Part shown: positions 17,520-25,935 of the stretch, one piece after another
How the letters are laid out: every line of letters starts with the position of its first letter
Position numbering within the stretch: the first letter of the stretch is position 1
From: Candidatus Abyssobacteria bacterium SURF_5
GTDB taxonomy: Bacteria > Abyssobacteria > SURF-5
Direction: 5' to 3'
Assembly (NCBI GenBank): GCA_003598085.1
Contig: QZKU01000139.1
Location: 1-58,344 of the forward strand
DNA: 58,344 bases
Translations under genes and position numbers: made by a program
The notes under the pieces: model-generated
Seen by the model: the letters and a program-made list of their open reading frames with translations, nothing else
Told to the model about the DNA's origin: nothing
Databases searched by the model: none

Positions 17520-17992
17520 AAGCGTATCGGTTCAGATTTGAAAAGCTACTGAAGACGAAGAAAATCATCGTCGACGATCTCGCCGCCAAGACTGCGCGCG
17601 CGCGAAAAATCCTGTTGATGGAGGAGAAGAAGCTTCAGCAAATCCGGGAGAGACATGCCGACTGCATGGACAGGCTTGCCGCGCTTCAGACGGGAGAGAT
17701 CGATGCGTATGAAATTCAGCGCTGCCATCGATACCTTCAGCAGCTGCAGCAATCGCTGAACCATCAGACCGCGCTGGTGAAGGAAATTGAGCTCAGGGTG
17801 GAAATGCTGCGCAAGATGCTTGTTGAAACGGAAAAAGAGAAGAAACTGCTTGAGAAACTGGATGAAAAGGAGCGAGAGGCGTATATCCGTGATTTCCTGA
17901 AAATCGAGCAGAAGATCATTGATGAAGTTGGAATTGGAAAGTTCGTTCAGCGAACGGCATATCAGCATGCCCGGTTCCCGCAGCAAGCATAA
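17516..17992 (+). CDS. fliJ: flagellar protein FliJ
   Basis: A 158-residue coiled-coil protein that starts with the family signature YRFRFEKLLKTKKIIVDDLA. The rest is one long antiparallel coiled coil rich in Lys, Glu and Gln. FliJ forms the central stalk of the FliI ring and recycles export chaperones. Its ATG overlaps the fliI stop by 4 bases (ATGA), which suggests translational coupling. Confidence 0.88.
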   Translation: MKAYRFRFEKLLKTKKIIVDDLAAKTARARKILLMEEKKLQQIRERHADCMDRLAALQTGEIDAYEIQRCHRYLQQLQQSLNHQTALVKEIELRVEMLRKMLVETEKEKKLLEKLDEKEREAYIRDFLKIEQKIIDEVGIGKFVQRTAYQHARFPQQA

Positions 17993-18046
17993 ACCAGCGC
18001 TTAGTGGATGGAGAAGCCGGCGGCGCAGCGCCGCCGGGAGGCGGAC

Positions 18047-18625
18047 ATGAAAACGGCCCTCCTGATCCTGGTTTGCCTGGTGTCGATGACAGCCGTAGGC
18101 GCATACGCGCTCCGTGAGAGGGGACTACTTACTGCCGATGTAATCAAACTGTTTGTGCCCAAACCGCCTGGAGAGAAAGAGGAGGAGCCTGCCCCCGCAC
18201 CCGTCGGTCTGGCTGCTTCTCTGCAGGAGAAGGAACGGCAACTCGAAAAGCAGTACCGTGAGGCTGAAGTGCTCGATACACGCTTGAAACAACAGCGCGA
18301 CGAATTGGCGAAAGATAAGAAAAGGCTGGATGAGCAACTGCGGGCATTGGAGGAGGCGGTAGGGGCGCAGAGCGGCCCCGCGTTTGGCAAAGAGAGAATG
18401 ACAGAGCTTGTGAAGATATATGAGGGGATGGAGCCGGAAGGGGCTGCTTCCCTCCTAGAGAATCTACCGGATCAGACGGTGGCGGAAATTTTGCTCCAGA
18501 TGCGCAGGAGACAGGCTGCGCAGGTGATGGAGTCGCTTTCAATCGCAAAAGGAGTCGCTGTGAGCGCTCGTATTCTTCCTGAGAAAAGCGGGGCGGCCGG
18601 CTTGCAGCAGAAGGAGATCAATTAA
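18047..18625 (+). CDS. MotE-like flagellar protein (MgtE N-domain-like)
   Basis: A 192-residue protein. It has an N-terminal membrane segment (about 4-22), a Lys/Glu coiled coil (about 55-110) and a C-terminal MgtE-intracellular-like helical domain (YEGMEPEGAASLLENLPDQTVAEILLQMRRRQAAQVMESL). This layout matches MotE, the chaperone for MotC in epsilon-proteobacteria, and the similar gene next to fliJ and fliK in many bacteria. Thirteen more residues are possible from ATG 18008, but ATG 18047 has GGGAGG at ideal spacing. In those relatives the protein lies in the periplasm. Its exact role here is inferred. Confidence 0.75.
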   Translation: MKTALLILVCLVSMTAVGAYALRERGLLTADVIKLFVPKPPGEKEEEPAPAPVGLAASLQEKERQLEKQYREAEVLDTRLKQQRDELAKDKKRLDEQLRALEEAVGAQSGPAFGKERMTELVKIYEGMEPEGAASLLENLPDQTVAEILLQMRRRQAAQVMESLSIAKGVAVSARILPEKSGAAGLQQKEIN

Positions 18626-19821
18626 TGGCCGGAATTCTTCTTTCTCAACTGGCGACGCTGGTGCAAGTGGGGATAAAGATTCCGAACACCTGCCTAGTCG
18701 AAGGCGCCGTCGCCCCGGAAAAGAACGATTCTGAACCTGAAATCACGTCATTCGAGGCCGTCTTCCGGAAGCTATCTGAGAAATTCGCCGTCCCCGATCT
18801 TTCCTTCTGCCCGACAAATCAATCCATGACTGGCAATTTTCCTGTGAAGGCCGGCGGCGGAGGGGCAGTTGGGTCTGCAGCCGCCTCCCAGGTCGTGGTT
18901 TCAGGAGATTTTGCTGAACCTGGAACACCGGTTTTCGCGTTCGAGCGAGCGATCCCTCTGCAGAATCCGCACGCCTTTGTTTTTGAAGGAACGGGGACTG
19001 ACATGGTGAGATTTTTCGGGCCGAAGCAGATGAATCCGGATCAGCAAATCGGCGATGTGACGGCGAACTCGTCATTTGATACTCAGTATCCCGAGGCACA
19101 GATCAGATCGTTTTCTTCCTATTACCAGGCGCCACAAATGGAGCAGATAGATTCAAATTCGGCCTCGGGTGAAACTGCGGAAGCGGCCGCGCGCGGAGTC
19201 GTGTTGCCCGCTGTGGCGACCGTTTCGGCAGCGCCTGCCGAAATGGAAGCACATTCACTGGTTATCCCGCTTCTACAAGAATACGTCGAAGGGCAGACCG
19301 GCGTCAGCAATGAAAACACGGGAACACAACAGCCGCCGACCGCGCCCGGAGCGGTCGTGATCGCTCAACAATTTTCTGAAACATCAGCAGTTCAGCCGAC
19401 CGCTCATATTATCGATACAGATTCGTTGGTCGAGCAGATTGTGCAGGGCGCGCGTCTCGTGCAACATTCGGGGGCGAGCGAATTACACGTGTACCTGAAG
19501 CCCGAATTTTTGGGCAAACTAAGCATCAAGGTGCTCTCCGACCTGCACGGGATCCGCATGGAGATAAGAGCCGAGAACGAAACGGTGCGGCAGATCATGC
19601 AGGATAATCTTGGCGACCTGCAGCAGCGACTGGCAAACAAAGGTATTGCGCTCGACCACTTGGCTCTGTTCTCAGGTTCCGATTCGCCGCCCCGGCGAAA
19701 ATCCGATCAATTTTTACAGGCGCCACCTCCTGTTTCGGTTCTTGAGCGGGAGGGCCTGGTTGAAAGCATGCCGGCGGTTGCAATGCCGGGGCGCCTGTCG
19801 CTTCTCGATTATTTTGCTTAG
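18625..19821 (+). CDS. fliK: flagellar hook-length control protein FliK
   Basis: A 398-residue protein with a low-complexity, poorly conserved N-terminal two thirds and a conserved C-terminal hook-length domain (about 268-355). The domain shows ELHVYLKPEFLGKLSIKV, IRAENETVRQIMQDNLGDL and LANKGIAL. FliK is exported, measures hook length and switches export specificity from hook to filament. The ATG overlaps the previous stop by one base. It is directly followed by flgD, as in many operons. Confidence 0.88.
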   Translation: MAGILLSQLATLVQVGIKIPNTCLVEGAVAPEKNDSEPEITSFEAVFRKLSEKFAVPDLSFCPTNQSMTGNFPVKAGGGGAVGSAAASQVVVSGDFAEPGTPVFAFERAIPLQNPHAFVFEGTGTDMVRFFGPKQMNPDQQIGDVTANSSFDTQYPEAQIRSFSSYYQAPQMEQIDSNSASGETAEAAARGVVLPAVATVSAAPAEMEAHSLVIPLLQEYVEGQTGVSNENTGTQQPPTAPGAVVIAQQFSETSAVQPTAHIIDTDSLVEQIVQGARLVQHSGASELHVYLKPEFLGKLSIKVLSDLHGIRMEIRAENETVRQIMQDNLGDLQQRLANKGIALDHLALFSGSDSPPRRKSDQFLQAPPPVSVLEREGLVESMPAVAMPGRLSLLDYFA

Positions 19822-19839
19822 AGAAAGGAGGTGAAGAGG

Positions 19840-20295
19840 ATGTATACCGATCCAATGATAAGTCCGGCAGCTTCCGCGCCGGCCGGCGGGACGGGTTATA
19901 CGCTTTCCCCCGGCACACAGGAACTTGGTGAGGACGATTTTCTGTCGCTCCTCATCACGGAACTGATGAACCAGGATCCGATGGATCCGCTTGCGGACCG
20001 CGATTTCATTGCGCAGGTGGCTCAGCTCAATACGCTCAGTCAGACGATTGAGTTGAATGAAAACCTGGTCACTCTGCAGATGCTTGAGGCGACCTCGCTA
20101 GTCGGCAAGGAAATTGAGGCAATCGGTCCAAATGGAGATCATGTCGAGGGAACCGTGACCGGTGTGTGGTTCATTGATTCGGAGCCATGGCTCGTGATCG
20201 ACGAAGAGCTGGTTGTGGATCTGGATTATGTTGTTCGCATCGAGGAGGCTCCTGTCGAGGAAGACGTCCCCGACGACGAAGCGGGTGAAGAATGA
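19840..20295 (+). CDS. flgD: flagellar hook cap protein FlgD
   Basis: A 151-residue hook-capping protein. The N-terminal conserved part is complete (LGEDDFLSLLITELMNQDPMDPLADRDFIAQVAQLNTL). It lacks the long C-terminal FlgD/Tudor domains of enteric FlgD (about 230 residues) and ends in an acidic tail, as in many short FlgD proteins. AAAGGAGGTG at 19825-19834 sets the ATG at 19840; a GTG at 19831 is inside that site. It overlaps the next gene by 4 bases. Confidence 0.93.
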   Translation: MYTDPMISPAASAPAGGTGYTLSPGTQELGEDDFLSLLITELMNQDPMDPLADRDFIAQVAQLNTLSQTIELNENLVTLQMLEATSLVGKEIEAIGPNGDHVEGTVTGVWFIDSEPWLVIDEELVVDLDYVVRIEEAPVEEDVPDDEAGEE

Positions 20296-20687
20296 TGAAT
20301 AGGGTGAATCTGAACGAAAGCCAGCCGGTACAGCAGATTCGGCAGGCGCATCCGGCTCCCGGTTCCGGCGCGACGCGGGAAACCTTTGATGCCGTGATGC
20401 GGAAGGAGCTTGCAAAGCTCCGGGACGTGAAATTCTCAGCTCATGCGCTTTCGAGGATTGCCTCTCGCAATATTCAGATGGAGGCAAACGAGCGCACCCA
20501 AATCGCCGAAGCGGTCAATCGCGCCGAGGCGAAGGGCGCTCGCGATTCACTTGTGCTTCTCGATAAAGCGGCTCTTATTGTGAGCGTCGAAAACCGGACC
20601 GTAGTGACGGTGCTCGATCGGGAAGAAATGCGCGGCAATGTGTTCACGAACATTGACAGCGCGGTTTTGATGTATGGCAGCACGTAA
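20292..20687 (+). CDS. flagellar operon protein, TIGR02530 type
   Basis: A 131-residue protein. The core VKFSAHALSRIASRNI, then AVNRAEAKGARDSLVLLDKAALIVSVENRTVVTVL and the C-terminal GNVFTNIDSAVLMYG match the family annotated only as a flagellar operon protein (TIGR02530) that sits between flgD and flgE in many bacteria. Its role in hook assembly is not settled. The ATG overlaps the flgD stop by 4 bases, so the two are probably translated together. Confidence 0.85.
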   Translation: MMNRVNLNESQPVQQIRQAHPAPGSGATRETFDAVMRKELAKLRDVKFSAHALSRIASRNIQMEANERTQIAEAVNRAEAKGARDSLVLLDKAALIVSVENRTVVTVLDREEMRGNVFTNIDSAVLMYGST

Positions 20688-20702
20688 CGCAGTTATTCCT
20701 GT

Positions 20703-20776
20703 CGAAAGCGGGTCGAGCTTTCGGGGACCGGCCCCCTCGGGGGAAGTCAAATGCCGCTGATCGACTGAAGCGGCAT
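20703..20776 (+). other. two tandem hairpins in the flgE leader
   Basis: CGAAAGC (20703-20709) pairs with GCTTTCG (20717-20723), and ATGCCGCT (20751-20758) pairs with AGCGGCAT (20769-20776). Both stems are perfect. A GC-rich stretch between them (CCCCCTCGGGGG) can also fold. They fill the 114 bases between the TIGR02530-type gene and flgE, the largest gap inside the operon up to this point. No T-tract follows, so a terminator is unlikely; RNA processing or translational control is possible. Confidence 0.5.
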
Positions 20777-20801
20777 CGGGAATGCGGTAAAGGAGCGATA
20801 C

Positions 20802-22460
20802 ATGGGACTCAGCACTGCTCTGTATAACGGGGTAAGCGGTCTCAGTACCATTTCTCAATCTCTGAATGTCATCGGGGATAATCTGGCTAATGTCAACACC
20901 ACCGGGTTCAAAGCAAGCAGCGCCCTGTTCGAGACGGTTTTCAGCCAGACGTTAGTCGGAGCAAGCGGACCGAATGGCGGACTACTCGGCACGAACCCGA
21001 TCCAGGTCGGGCTTGGCGTCAAACTGTCCGCGATCCAGAGAGATTTTACACAGGGAAGCCTGAATGCGACCGGCAGCTATGCTGATATGGCTGTTCAGGG
21101 CAATGGGTTCTTCATACTTAGCGACGGCGAAGGGTTAGCGTATACTCGCGATGGTTCATTCGGTCTGGCCGTGGATGGAACGCTCGTTGATCCTGCCACC
21201 GGCTTGCGCGTGCAGGGATACCAGGCCGTTGACGGCGTTGTGAACTCGACGGGAGCGGTCGGTGATATCGTGGTTCCCATCGGCATGTCGATTGCGCAGG
21301 AGACTTCGGTCGCCCAGTTCTCCGGCAATTTCGATGCATCCGGCGACATCGCGACCACCGGCACGGTGACCGACGGCCCGGCATTACTCGATGCGACCAC
21401 GGGTTTGCCGGCGACCGGGACGACCTTGCTGACAGATCTCGAGGACGCATTAGGCACGAACCTTGGGCTTCAGCCGGGCGACATCATCACGATCGAGGCC
21501 ACCAAAGGCGGAGCGGAGATAACCACGACGTACACGGTAACGGCGGCTTCCACGCTGAATGATCTCGCAGCCGCCATAGAAAGTGATTTTGGAATCGTGA
21601 ACGGCAGTGTCACCATCGATGCCGACGGTTCCATCACGATTACAGGCGACCTTGGGACTGGCAACGCTATTGAAGATGTTATCCTGACAGCCGCCGATCC
21701 CTCCGGAACGGCTCGGACGGACTTCAATAATGTATTTAATCCGGGAGGCGCTTCGGCCTTTACCGAGCTGGTTGCGGCCGATGGCGAAAGTTTTGTGGTT
21801 TCAGGACTGACCGTCTTTGATTCGCTCGGCAACGCGGTTCCTCTCAATATCACGTATACCAGGATTGGTACAAATACGGTCGAATATCTGGCGGAAAGCC
21901 CACCCGGCACAAGTGTCGGCTCCGGCGTTATCACCTACGATGAGAACGGGCAGTTTGTCAGCGTCACGAACGATCAGATCGTGATCGACCGCTCCGCGGC
22001 GGGCGCCATAAACCCGCTGGATATCACGCTGGATTTCAGCGCCACCACCTTCCTCAGCGGCGACAGCGCGCTTGCGCTGGCGAGCCAGGATGGATATCCG
22101 ATGGGTTCGCTGGCGGAATTTTTTGTGGGTGTCGACGGGACGATAACCGGCTTCTTCACCAATGGGCAGACGCTGACGTTGGGCCAGGTCGCGCTGGCGA
22201 CGTTTTCGAATCAACAGGGTCTCCTTTCGATTGGCAACAACCTGTTTGTTACGTCGGCCAATTCAGGCGAGCCGATGGTCGGCGTAGCCACCACTGGTGG
22301 GCGCGGCGCCATAATCGGAGGGTTCCTTGAAGGCTCCAACGTCGACATTGCGAAGGAATTGACGAACATCATCATCGCGCAGACGGGCTTTCAGGCGAAT
22401 GCGCGTACGATTACGGCGGCTGACACCTTGCTGCAGGAGATACTGACACTGGTAAGATGA
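20802..22460 (+). CDS. flgE: flagellar hook protein FlgE
   Basis: A 552-residue hook protein. The N-terminal rod/hook helix (LSTALYNGVSGLSTISQSLNVI, then NLANVNTTGFKAS) and the FlgE D1 phrases (MAVQGNGFFILSD, YTRDGSFGL) are clear. The C-terminus has the family helix (VDIAKELTNIIIAQTGFQANARTI). It is longer than enteric FlgE (about 400). Residues 205-300 hold an insert with the look of a flagellin/hook IN motif (GDIITIEATKGGAEITTTYTV), probably an outer surface domain. Exported, it polymerises into the hook. GGAGCG precedes the ATG. Confidence 0.95.
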   Translation: MGLSTALYNGVSGLSTISQSLNVIGDNLANVNTTGFKASSALFETVFSQTLVGASGPNGGLLGTNPIQVGLGVKLSAIQRDFTQGSLNATGSYADMAVQGNGFFILSDGEGLAYTRDGSFGLAVDGTLVDPATGLRVQGYQAVDGVVNSTGAVGDIVVPIGMSIAQETSVAQFSGNFDASGDIATTGTVTDGPALLDATTGLPATGTTLLTDLEDALGTNLGLQPGDIITIEATKGGAEITTTYTVTAASTLNDLAAAIESDFGIVNGSVTIDADGSITITGDLGTGNAIEDVILTAADPSGTARTDFNNVFNPGGASAFTELVAADGESFVVSGLTVFDSLGNAVPLNITYTRIGTNTVEYLAESPPGTSVGSGVITYDENGQFVSVTNDQIVIDRSAAGAINPLDITLDFSATTFLSGDSALALASQDGYPMGSLAEFFVGVDGTITGFFTNGQTLTLGQVALATFSNQQGLLSIGNNLFVTSANSGEPMVGVATTGGRGAIIGGFLEGSNVDIAKELTNIIIAQTGFQANARTITAADTLLQEILTLVR

Positions 22461-22574
22461 TTCATCAGTTCCTCATCCGGGGGCTGAAGCCGCAGCGGCG
22501 ACTTCGAGAGGCAAGGGATGCCTGCTTAGGCGGTGACTCGCAGCTTCGATCTCTGCAAGGGGGCGCACCTCGAC

Positions 22575-22790
22575 ATGATCAAGTTGACTCGTTTTGACGG
22601 CTCGGAACTCGCGGTAAACGCCGAGTTGATCAAATTCGTCGAATCAACCCCCGATACGATTGTGACACTGACGAGCGATCAGAAAATTCTGGTGCTCGAA
22701 ACGGTTGATGAAGTAATTGCAAAAGTGATTGCCTACAAACGAGAGTCGGCGGGGGAACCGTCGAAAAAGAGGGAGCGCGATACCGAGTAA
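22575..22790 (+). CDS. flbD: flagellar protein FlbD
   Basis: A 71-residue FlbD-type protein. Starting at ATG 22575 it begins MIKLTRFDGSELAVNAELIKF, the family start, and continues with TVITL-type strands (TIVTLTSDQKILVLETVDEVI) and a charged tail. An earlier in-frame GTG at 22533 would add 14 residues of non-family sequence. This small protein commonly lies between flgE and motA; its molecular role is poorly defined. It is unrelated to the Caulobacter regulator of the same name. Confidence 0.88.
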   Translation: MIKLTRFDGSELAVNAELIKFVESTPDTIVTLTSDQKILVLETVDEVIAKVIAYKRESAGEPSKKRERDTE

Positions 22791-22838
22791 AGCAGTAAGT
22801 TGACTTTCTCTCGGCCGCGCTCCAGGAGCACAATTGCT

Positions 22839-23621
22839 GTGGATGTCGCAACCATTATCGGGATCATATCCGGGTTATCCTTCGTTTGCATCGCAATGAG
22901 CCTGGGCGGCTCGGGCCTTGCAATTTATATTCATCTTCCTTCCTTGATGATCACGGTGGGAGGGACGGTGGCGGCCACCCTGATCAATTACCCGCTCCAT
23001 GAGATCCGCGGCGTGATGGGTACAGTGCGCAATGCCTTTGCCTTTGAGATGCAGACACCGGCGGCGGTGATTGAAAGGATCGTTTCGTATGCCACCAAAG
23101 CCCGGCGTGAAGGCATTCTCACACTCGAATCGGAACTGGAAACTGCGAACGACGCGTTCCTGATCAGAGGAGTGCACCTGGCAATTGATGGGACTGCCCC
23201 CGAATTGATCCGCGACATTCTGACTACCGAGCTTTCCTATGTTGAGTCGCGCCATGCCCTTGGCCAAGGGATCTTCACGATGATGGGGACGTATTCTCCG
23301 GCTTTCGGCATGATCGGCACGCTGATCGGTCTCATCAGCATGCTTCGCTCACTGCAGGACCCCTCGCAGATCGGCCAAGGGATGGCGACCGCGCTAATCA
23401 CCACCTTTTACGGGGCGCTGATGGCAAACCTGATTTTTCTGCCGATTGCGGGGAAGCTGCGGTCGAGAACCCAGAACGAAATGCTCATTAAGGAAGTCAT
23501 CATTGAGGGCATCCTCTCGATTCAGTCGGGCGATAACCCGCGAATTGTAGAGCAGAAGCTGAAGGCATTCATCTCGCCGAAACTCCGGGACCAGGTGCAC
23601 ACGTCGATCAAGGCGCGCTAG
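22839..23621 (+). CDS. motA: flagellar motor stator protein MotA
   Basis: A 260-residue stator subunit with four membrane segments (about 4-22, 31-51, 149-168 and 182-200). The family phrases GGTVAATLINYP, VESRHALGQGIFTMMGTYSPAFGMIGTLIGLI and MATALITTFYGALMANLIFLPIAGKL are present. The cytoplasmic loop carries charged residues for contact with FliG. I start at GTG 22839 (MDVATIIGI, typical for MotA, with AGGAGC 9 bases upstream); a TTG at 22800 would add 13 residues. The coupling ion (H+ or Na+) cannot be decided from this sequence with certainty. Confidence 0.93.
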   Translation: MDVATIIGIISGLSFVCIAMSLGGSGLAIYIHLPSLMITVGGTVAATLINYPLHEIRGVMGTVRNAFAFEMQTPAAVIERIVSYATKARREGILTLESELETANDAFLIRGVHLAIDGTAPELIRDILTTELSYVESRHALGQGIFTMMGTYSPAFGMIGTLIGLISMLRSLQDPSQIGQGMATALITTFYGALMANLIFLPIAGKLRSRTQNEMLIKEVIIEGILSIQSGDNPRIVEQKLKAFISPKLRDQVHTSIKAR

Positions 23622-23635
23622 GCGAAACAGATAGC

Positions 23636-24364
23636 ATGAGCAAGTATAGTAATAATGGAAACGGCAAGAATGGAGTTGAATTGCCGACTGCTCCCGGCTG
23701 GATGGTCACCTACGGGGACATCATGGGTCTCCTGCTGACCTTTTTTGTGCTGCTCATGTCGTACTCAACGATCCGCGAGGAAGAGTTTCGGCGGGCGTTG
23801 GGCTCATTTCAAGAGGCGCTGGGGATTTTGCCGCACGAGCGAAGCGTGATAGTATTTGAGCAGGTCCCAAACATACGATCAATTCCCGCCATTCCCCCGC
23901 ATGAGATCGTCCGGCGCATCCGGAAATCGATTGCATCAGCCGGACTTTCAGGCGGCATAAATGTCACTGAGGAGCGGGAGGGCGTTCGAGTTACCATCGA
24001 GAGCCCGATCCTGTTCGACTCCGGAAAAGCCGAGCTGCGAATGGAGGCGTCTCCGCTCTTAAATGAGCTTACGGCCATTCTGGCCGAGAACCCGCATGAA
24101 GTAGTTGTGGAAGGTCATACCGATACCGTGCCGATACATACGGATGAATTTCCGTCAAACTGGGAATTATCCACCGCCAGGGCCATCAGTGTCGCACGAT
24201 ATATGTTTCACAACGGAGAACTCGATGCGAAAAGATTCACTGTTGCCGGGTACGGCGAGTACCACCCTATCGCACCAAATGATACCGAAGAGGGCCGGCA
24301 AAAGAACCGCCGCGTCGAGATCCTGCTGAAATATATGGATAAAGAACAGGGGAGTGATCTATAA
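23636..24364 (+). CDS. motB: flagellar motor stator protein MotB
   Basis: A 242-residue stator subunit. A single membrane helix (about 21-43) contains the ion-carrying aspartate (Asp28 in PGWMVTYGDIMG). The periplasmic part ends in an OmpA-like peptidoglycan-binding domain (about 125-235) with VEGHTDTVPI, SNWELSTARAISVARYM and KNRRVEILLK. It anchors the stator to the cell wall. MotB is longer-linkered in enterics (about 308); this shorter form is common. The ribosome-binding site is weak. Confidence 0.94.
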   Translation: MSKYSNNGNGKNGVELPTAPGWMVTYGDIMGLLLTFFVLLMSYSTIREEEFRRALGSFQEALGILPHERSVIVFEQVPNIRSIPAIPPHEIVRRIRKSIASAGLSGGINVTEEREGVRVTIESPILFDSGKAELRMEASPLLNELTAILAENPHEVVVEGHTDTVPIHTDEFPSNWELSTARAISVARYMFHNGELDAKRFTVAGYGEYHPIAPNDTEEGRQKNRRVEILLKYMDKEQGSDL

Positions 24365-24897
24365 TGGCTGGAAAAGAGCCGGTTGAAAAAAGCAAACAGG
24401 ATGATGCTGCCGAATATGGGGCCAGGCAGGCTACATTCAGCGCAAAGAATATTCTTATCCTGATTCTTGCAGTCGCCGTCTCCTCCGTAATCGCGCTGTT
24501 TACTGTCGGGAATTATATTGCGCCGAGTATCGAAAGCAGAAGGACGGAGCAGGAATCGTTTGCCTTGTCCGACGGCAGGAAATCCGATCTTGAGAATCTC
24601 ATTTTTTACGGAATAGATCCGATAATCGTGAACCCGGCGGAAAGCAATGGTGAGCGGTATTTGAAGGCAACCGTGAGCTTGGAAGCGGATGATCCTGAAA
24701 TCGTTGCTGAAATTGACAAACGTTTGCCCCAGATAAAGAACCAGATCAATACGATTCTCAGTTCGAAGACCATAGAACAGGTGCAGACGAATGAGGATAA
24801 AGAGAGGCTTCGCCGTGAAATCCAGAGCCGGATCAACGGGCTATTGGCAACCGGGAACATAAACAACGTTTATTTTGAAGAGTTTGTTTATCAATGA
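24364..24897 (+). CDS. fliL: flagellar basal body-associated protein FliL
   Basis: A 177-residue membrane protein. It has a short cytoplasmic N-terminus, one membrane segment (about 29-50) and a periplasmic FliL domain (NPAESNGERYLKATVSLEAD, DKRLPQIKNQINTILSSKTIEQV, GNINNVYFEEFVYQ). FliL rings surround the stator and support torque. The ATG overlaps the motB stop by one base (TAATG). It overlaps fliN by 4 bases; fliM, the usual gene in between, is absent. Confidence 0.93.
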   Translation: MAGKEPVEKSKQDDAAEYGARQATFSAKNILILILAVAVSSVIALFTVGNYIAPSIESRRTEQESFALSDGRKSDLENLIFYGIDPIIVNPAESNGERYLKATVSLEADDPEIVAEIDKRLPQIKNQINTILSSKTIEQVQTNEDKERLRREIQSRINGLLATGNINNVYFEEFVYQ

Positions 24898-25295
24898 ATC
24901 CGAAAGATTTTGAAGTGAGTAAAGCGAAAGAAGCGACGGTATCGGGACCCGTTATTGATGCGGCATCATCTCGAAAATCGCGGTTGCGCAGGGCGGCGGG
25001 AGAAGTCGCCAATGACATTGCCCCCGGCCTCGAGTTTCTCTCGGATGTGAATCTGAAGATCAGCGTCATTCTTGCAGAAACAAAGATGCCGGTGCGCGAG
25101 CTGCTTGCGCTGCGTACCGACTCTGTTGTGCAACTGGATAAGCTTTCGGGCGACCCGGTGGATATTTTCGTGGAGAATCAAAAGTTGGGAAAGGGCGAAG
25201 TGATCGTTCTGCAGGAGAAATTGCGGATTCGTCTTCTGGAGATAACGCCGCCGTCAACCCTTTTCGAATCCTCCCCGAGATCGAAAGATGGCTAG
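24894..25295 (+). CDS. fliN: flagellar motor switch protein FliN
   Basis: A 133-residue C-ring protein. The SpoA-type domain (about 43-120) is complete: LSDVNLKISVILAETKMPVRELLAL, SVVQLDKLSGDPVDIFV and KGEVIVLQEKLRIRLLEI. The N-terminus is short and charged, with no FliM-like CheY-binding motif or CheC-like middle domain. So it is FliN, not a FliM or FliM-FliN fusion. It starts within the fliL stop (ATGA) and overlaps fliO by 8 bases. Confidence 0.94.
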   Translation: MNPKDFEVSKAKEATVSGPVIDAASSRKSRLRRAAGEVANDIAPGLEFLSDVNLKISVILAETKMPVRELLALRTDSVVQLDKLSGDPVDIFVENQKLGKGEVIVLQEKLRIRLLEITPPSTLFESSPRSKDG

Positions 25296-25935
25296 AAAAG
25301 CCTGCCTCGTATTACTGGCCGTGCTCATGATTCTGATTCCCGCAGTATCCACCCGAGCCGGCGCAGAGGAAGCGTCTCCTGCGAATGTATCACCGCCTGC
25401 CTCAGAGCCGGAGGATAATGGGGCCGGCTACCTCCCTTACTCGGAGCCTTCCCCGTTTGGAACGGGTGGGATGCTTGGCTCGATAACCCGCACGATTTTC
25501 TCTCTTGTAATTGTTTTGGGGCTGTTGTATGTCGCGCTTTGGGGGCTCAAGAAAATTTCCGCGAATTCGCCGGTTACCGCATCAGGCGGCTCGATTCGTA
25601 TTGTTGGCCGCGTGTATCTGAATCCGAAGAGCGTAATTCATTTTGTCCGGCTCGTCGATGAACTACTGGTCATCGGAACAAGTTCAGGAAATATCGCGCT
25701 GCTCTCTACCGTAAAGGATGCCGCTCAGATCGAGCAGATCGAAAGCGCTTTGAAGGGAAGCCATCCGATGGCATCGGGGAAGTTGTTCTCCCGATTCTTT
25801 CAGAAGTCTCTCCTCGGTTTTCAGCAACAGACGCAAAAAGATGATCCGGCATTTGACGACCGACTCCGGGCGCTTGACGACCAGATCGGGCGTCTGAAAG
25901 GTCTGTCCCGAAAGAGACGCAGCAGTGAAGAATAG
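25288..25935 (+). CDS. fliO: flagellar biosynthetic protein FliO
   Basis: A 215-residue protein with an N-terminal signal peptide (about 1-27), one membrane helix (about 67-88, TIFSLVIVLGLLYVALWGL) and the FliO domain after it (GSIRIVGRVYLNPKSVIHFVRL, LLVIGTSSGNIALLSTV). The positively charged tail is cytoplasmic. FliO helps the FliP ring assemble in the export gate. Context between fliN and fliP is the standard one. Confidence 0.9.
   Translation: MARKACLVLLAVLMILIPAVSTRAGAEEASPANVSPPASEPEDNGAGYLPYSEPSPFGTGGMLGSITRTIFSLVIVLGLLYVALWGLKKISANSPVTASGGSIRIVGRVYLNPKSVIHFVRLVDELLVIGTSSGNIALLSTVKDAAQIEQIESALKGSHPMASGKLFSRFFQKSLLGFQQQTQKDDPAFDDRLRALDDQIGRLKGLSRKRRSSEE

Noticed and set aside
22461-22574. 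second sigma-54 promoter between flgE and flbD
   Set aside because: AGGCAAGGGATGCCTGC has GG and GC elements but with the wrong spacing (8 instead of 10 bases).
24894-25295. FliM-FliN fusion in place of fliN
   Set aside because: The protein is only 133 residues and has just one SpoA domain.
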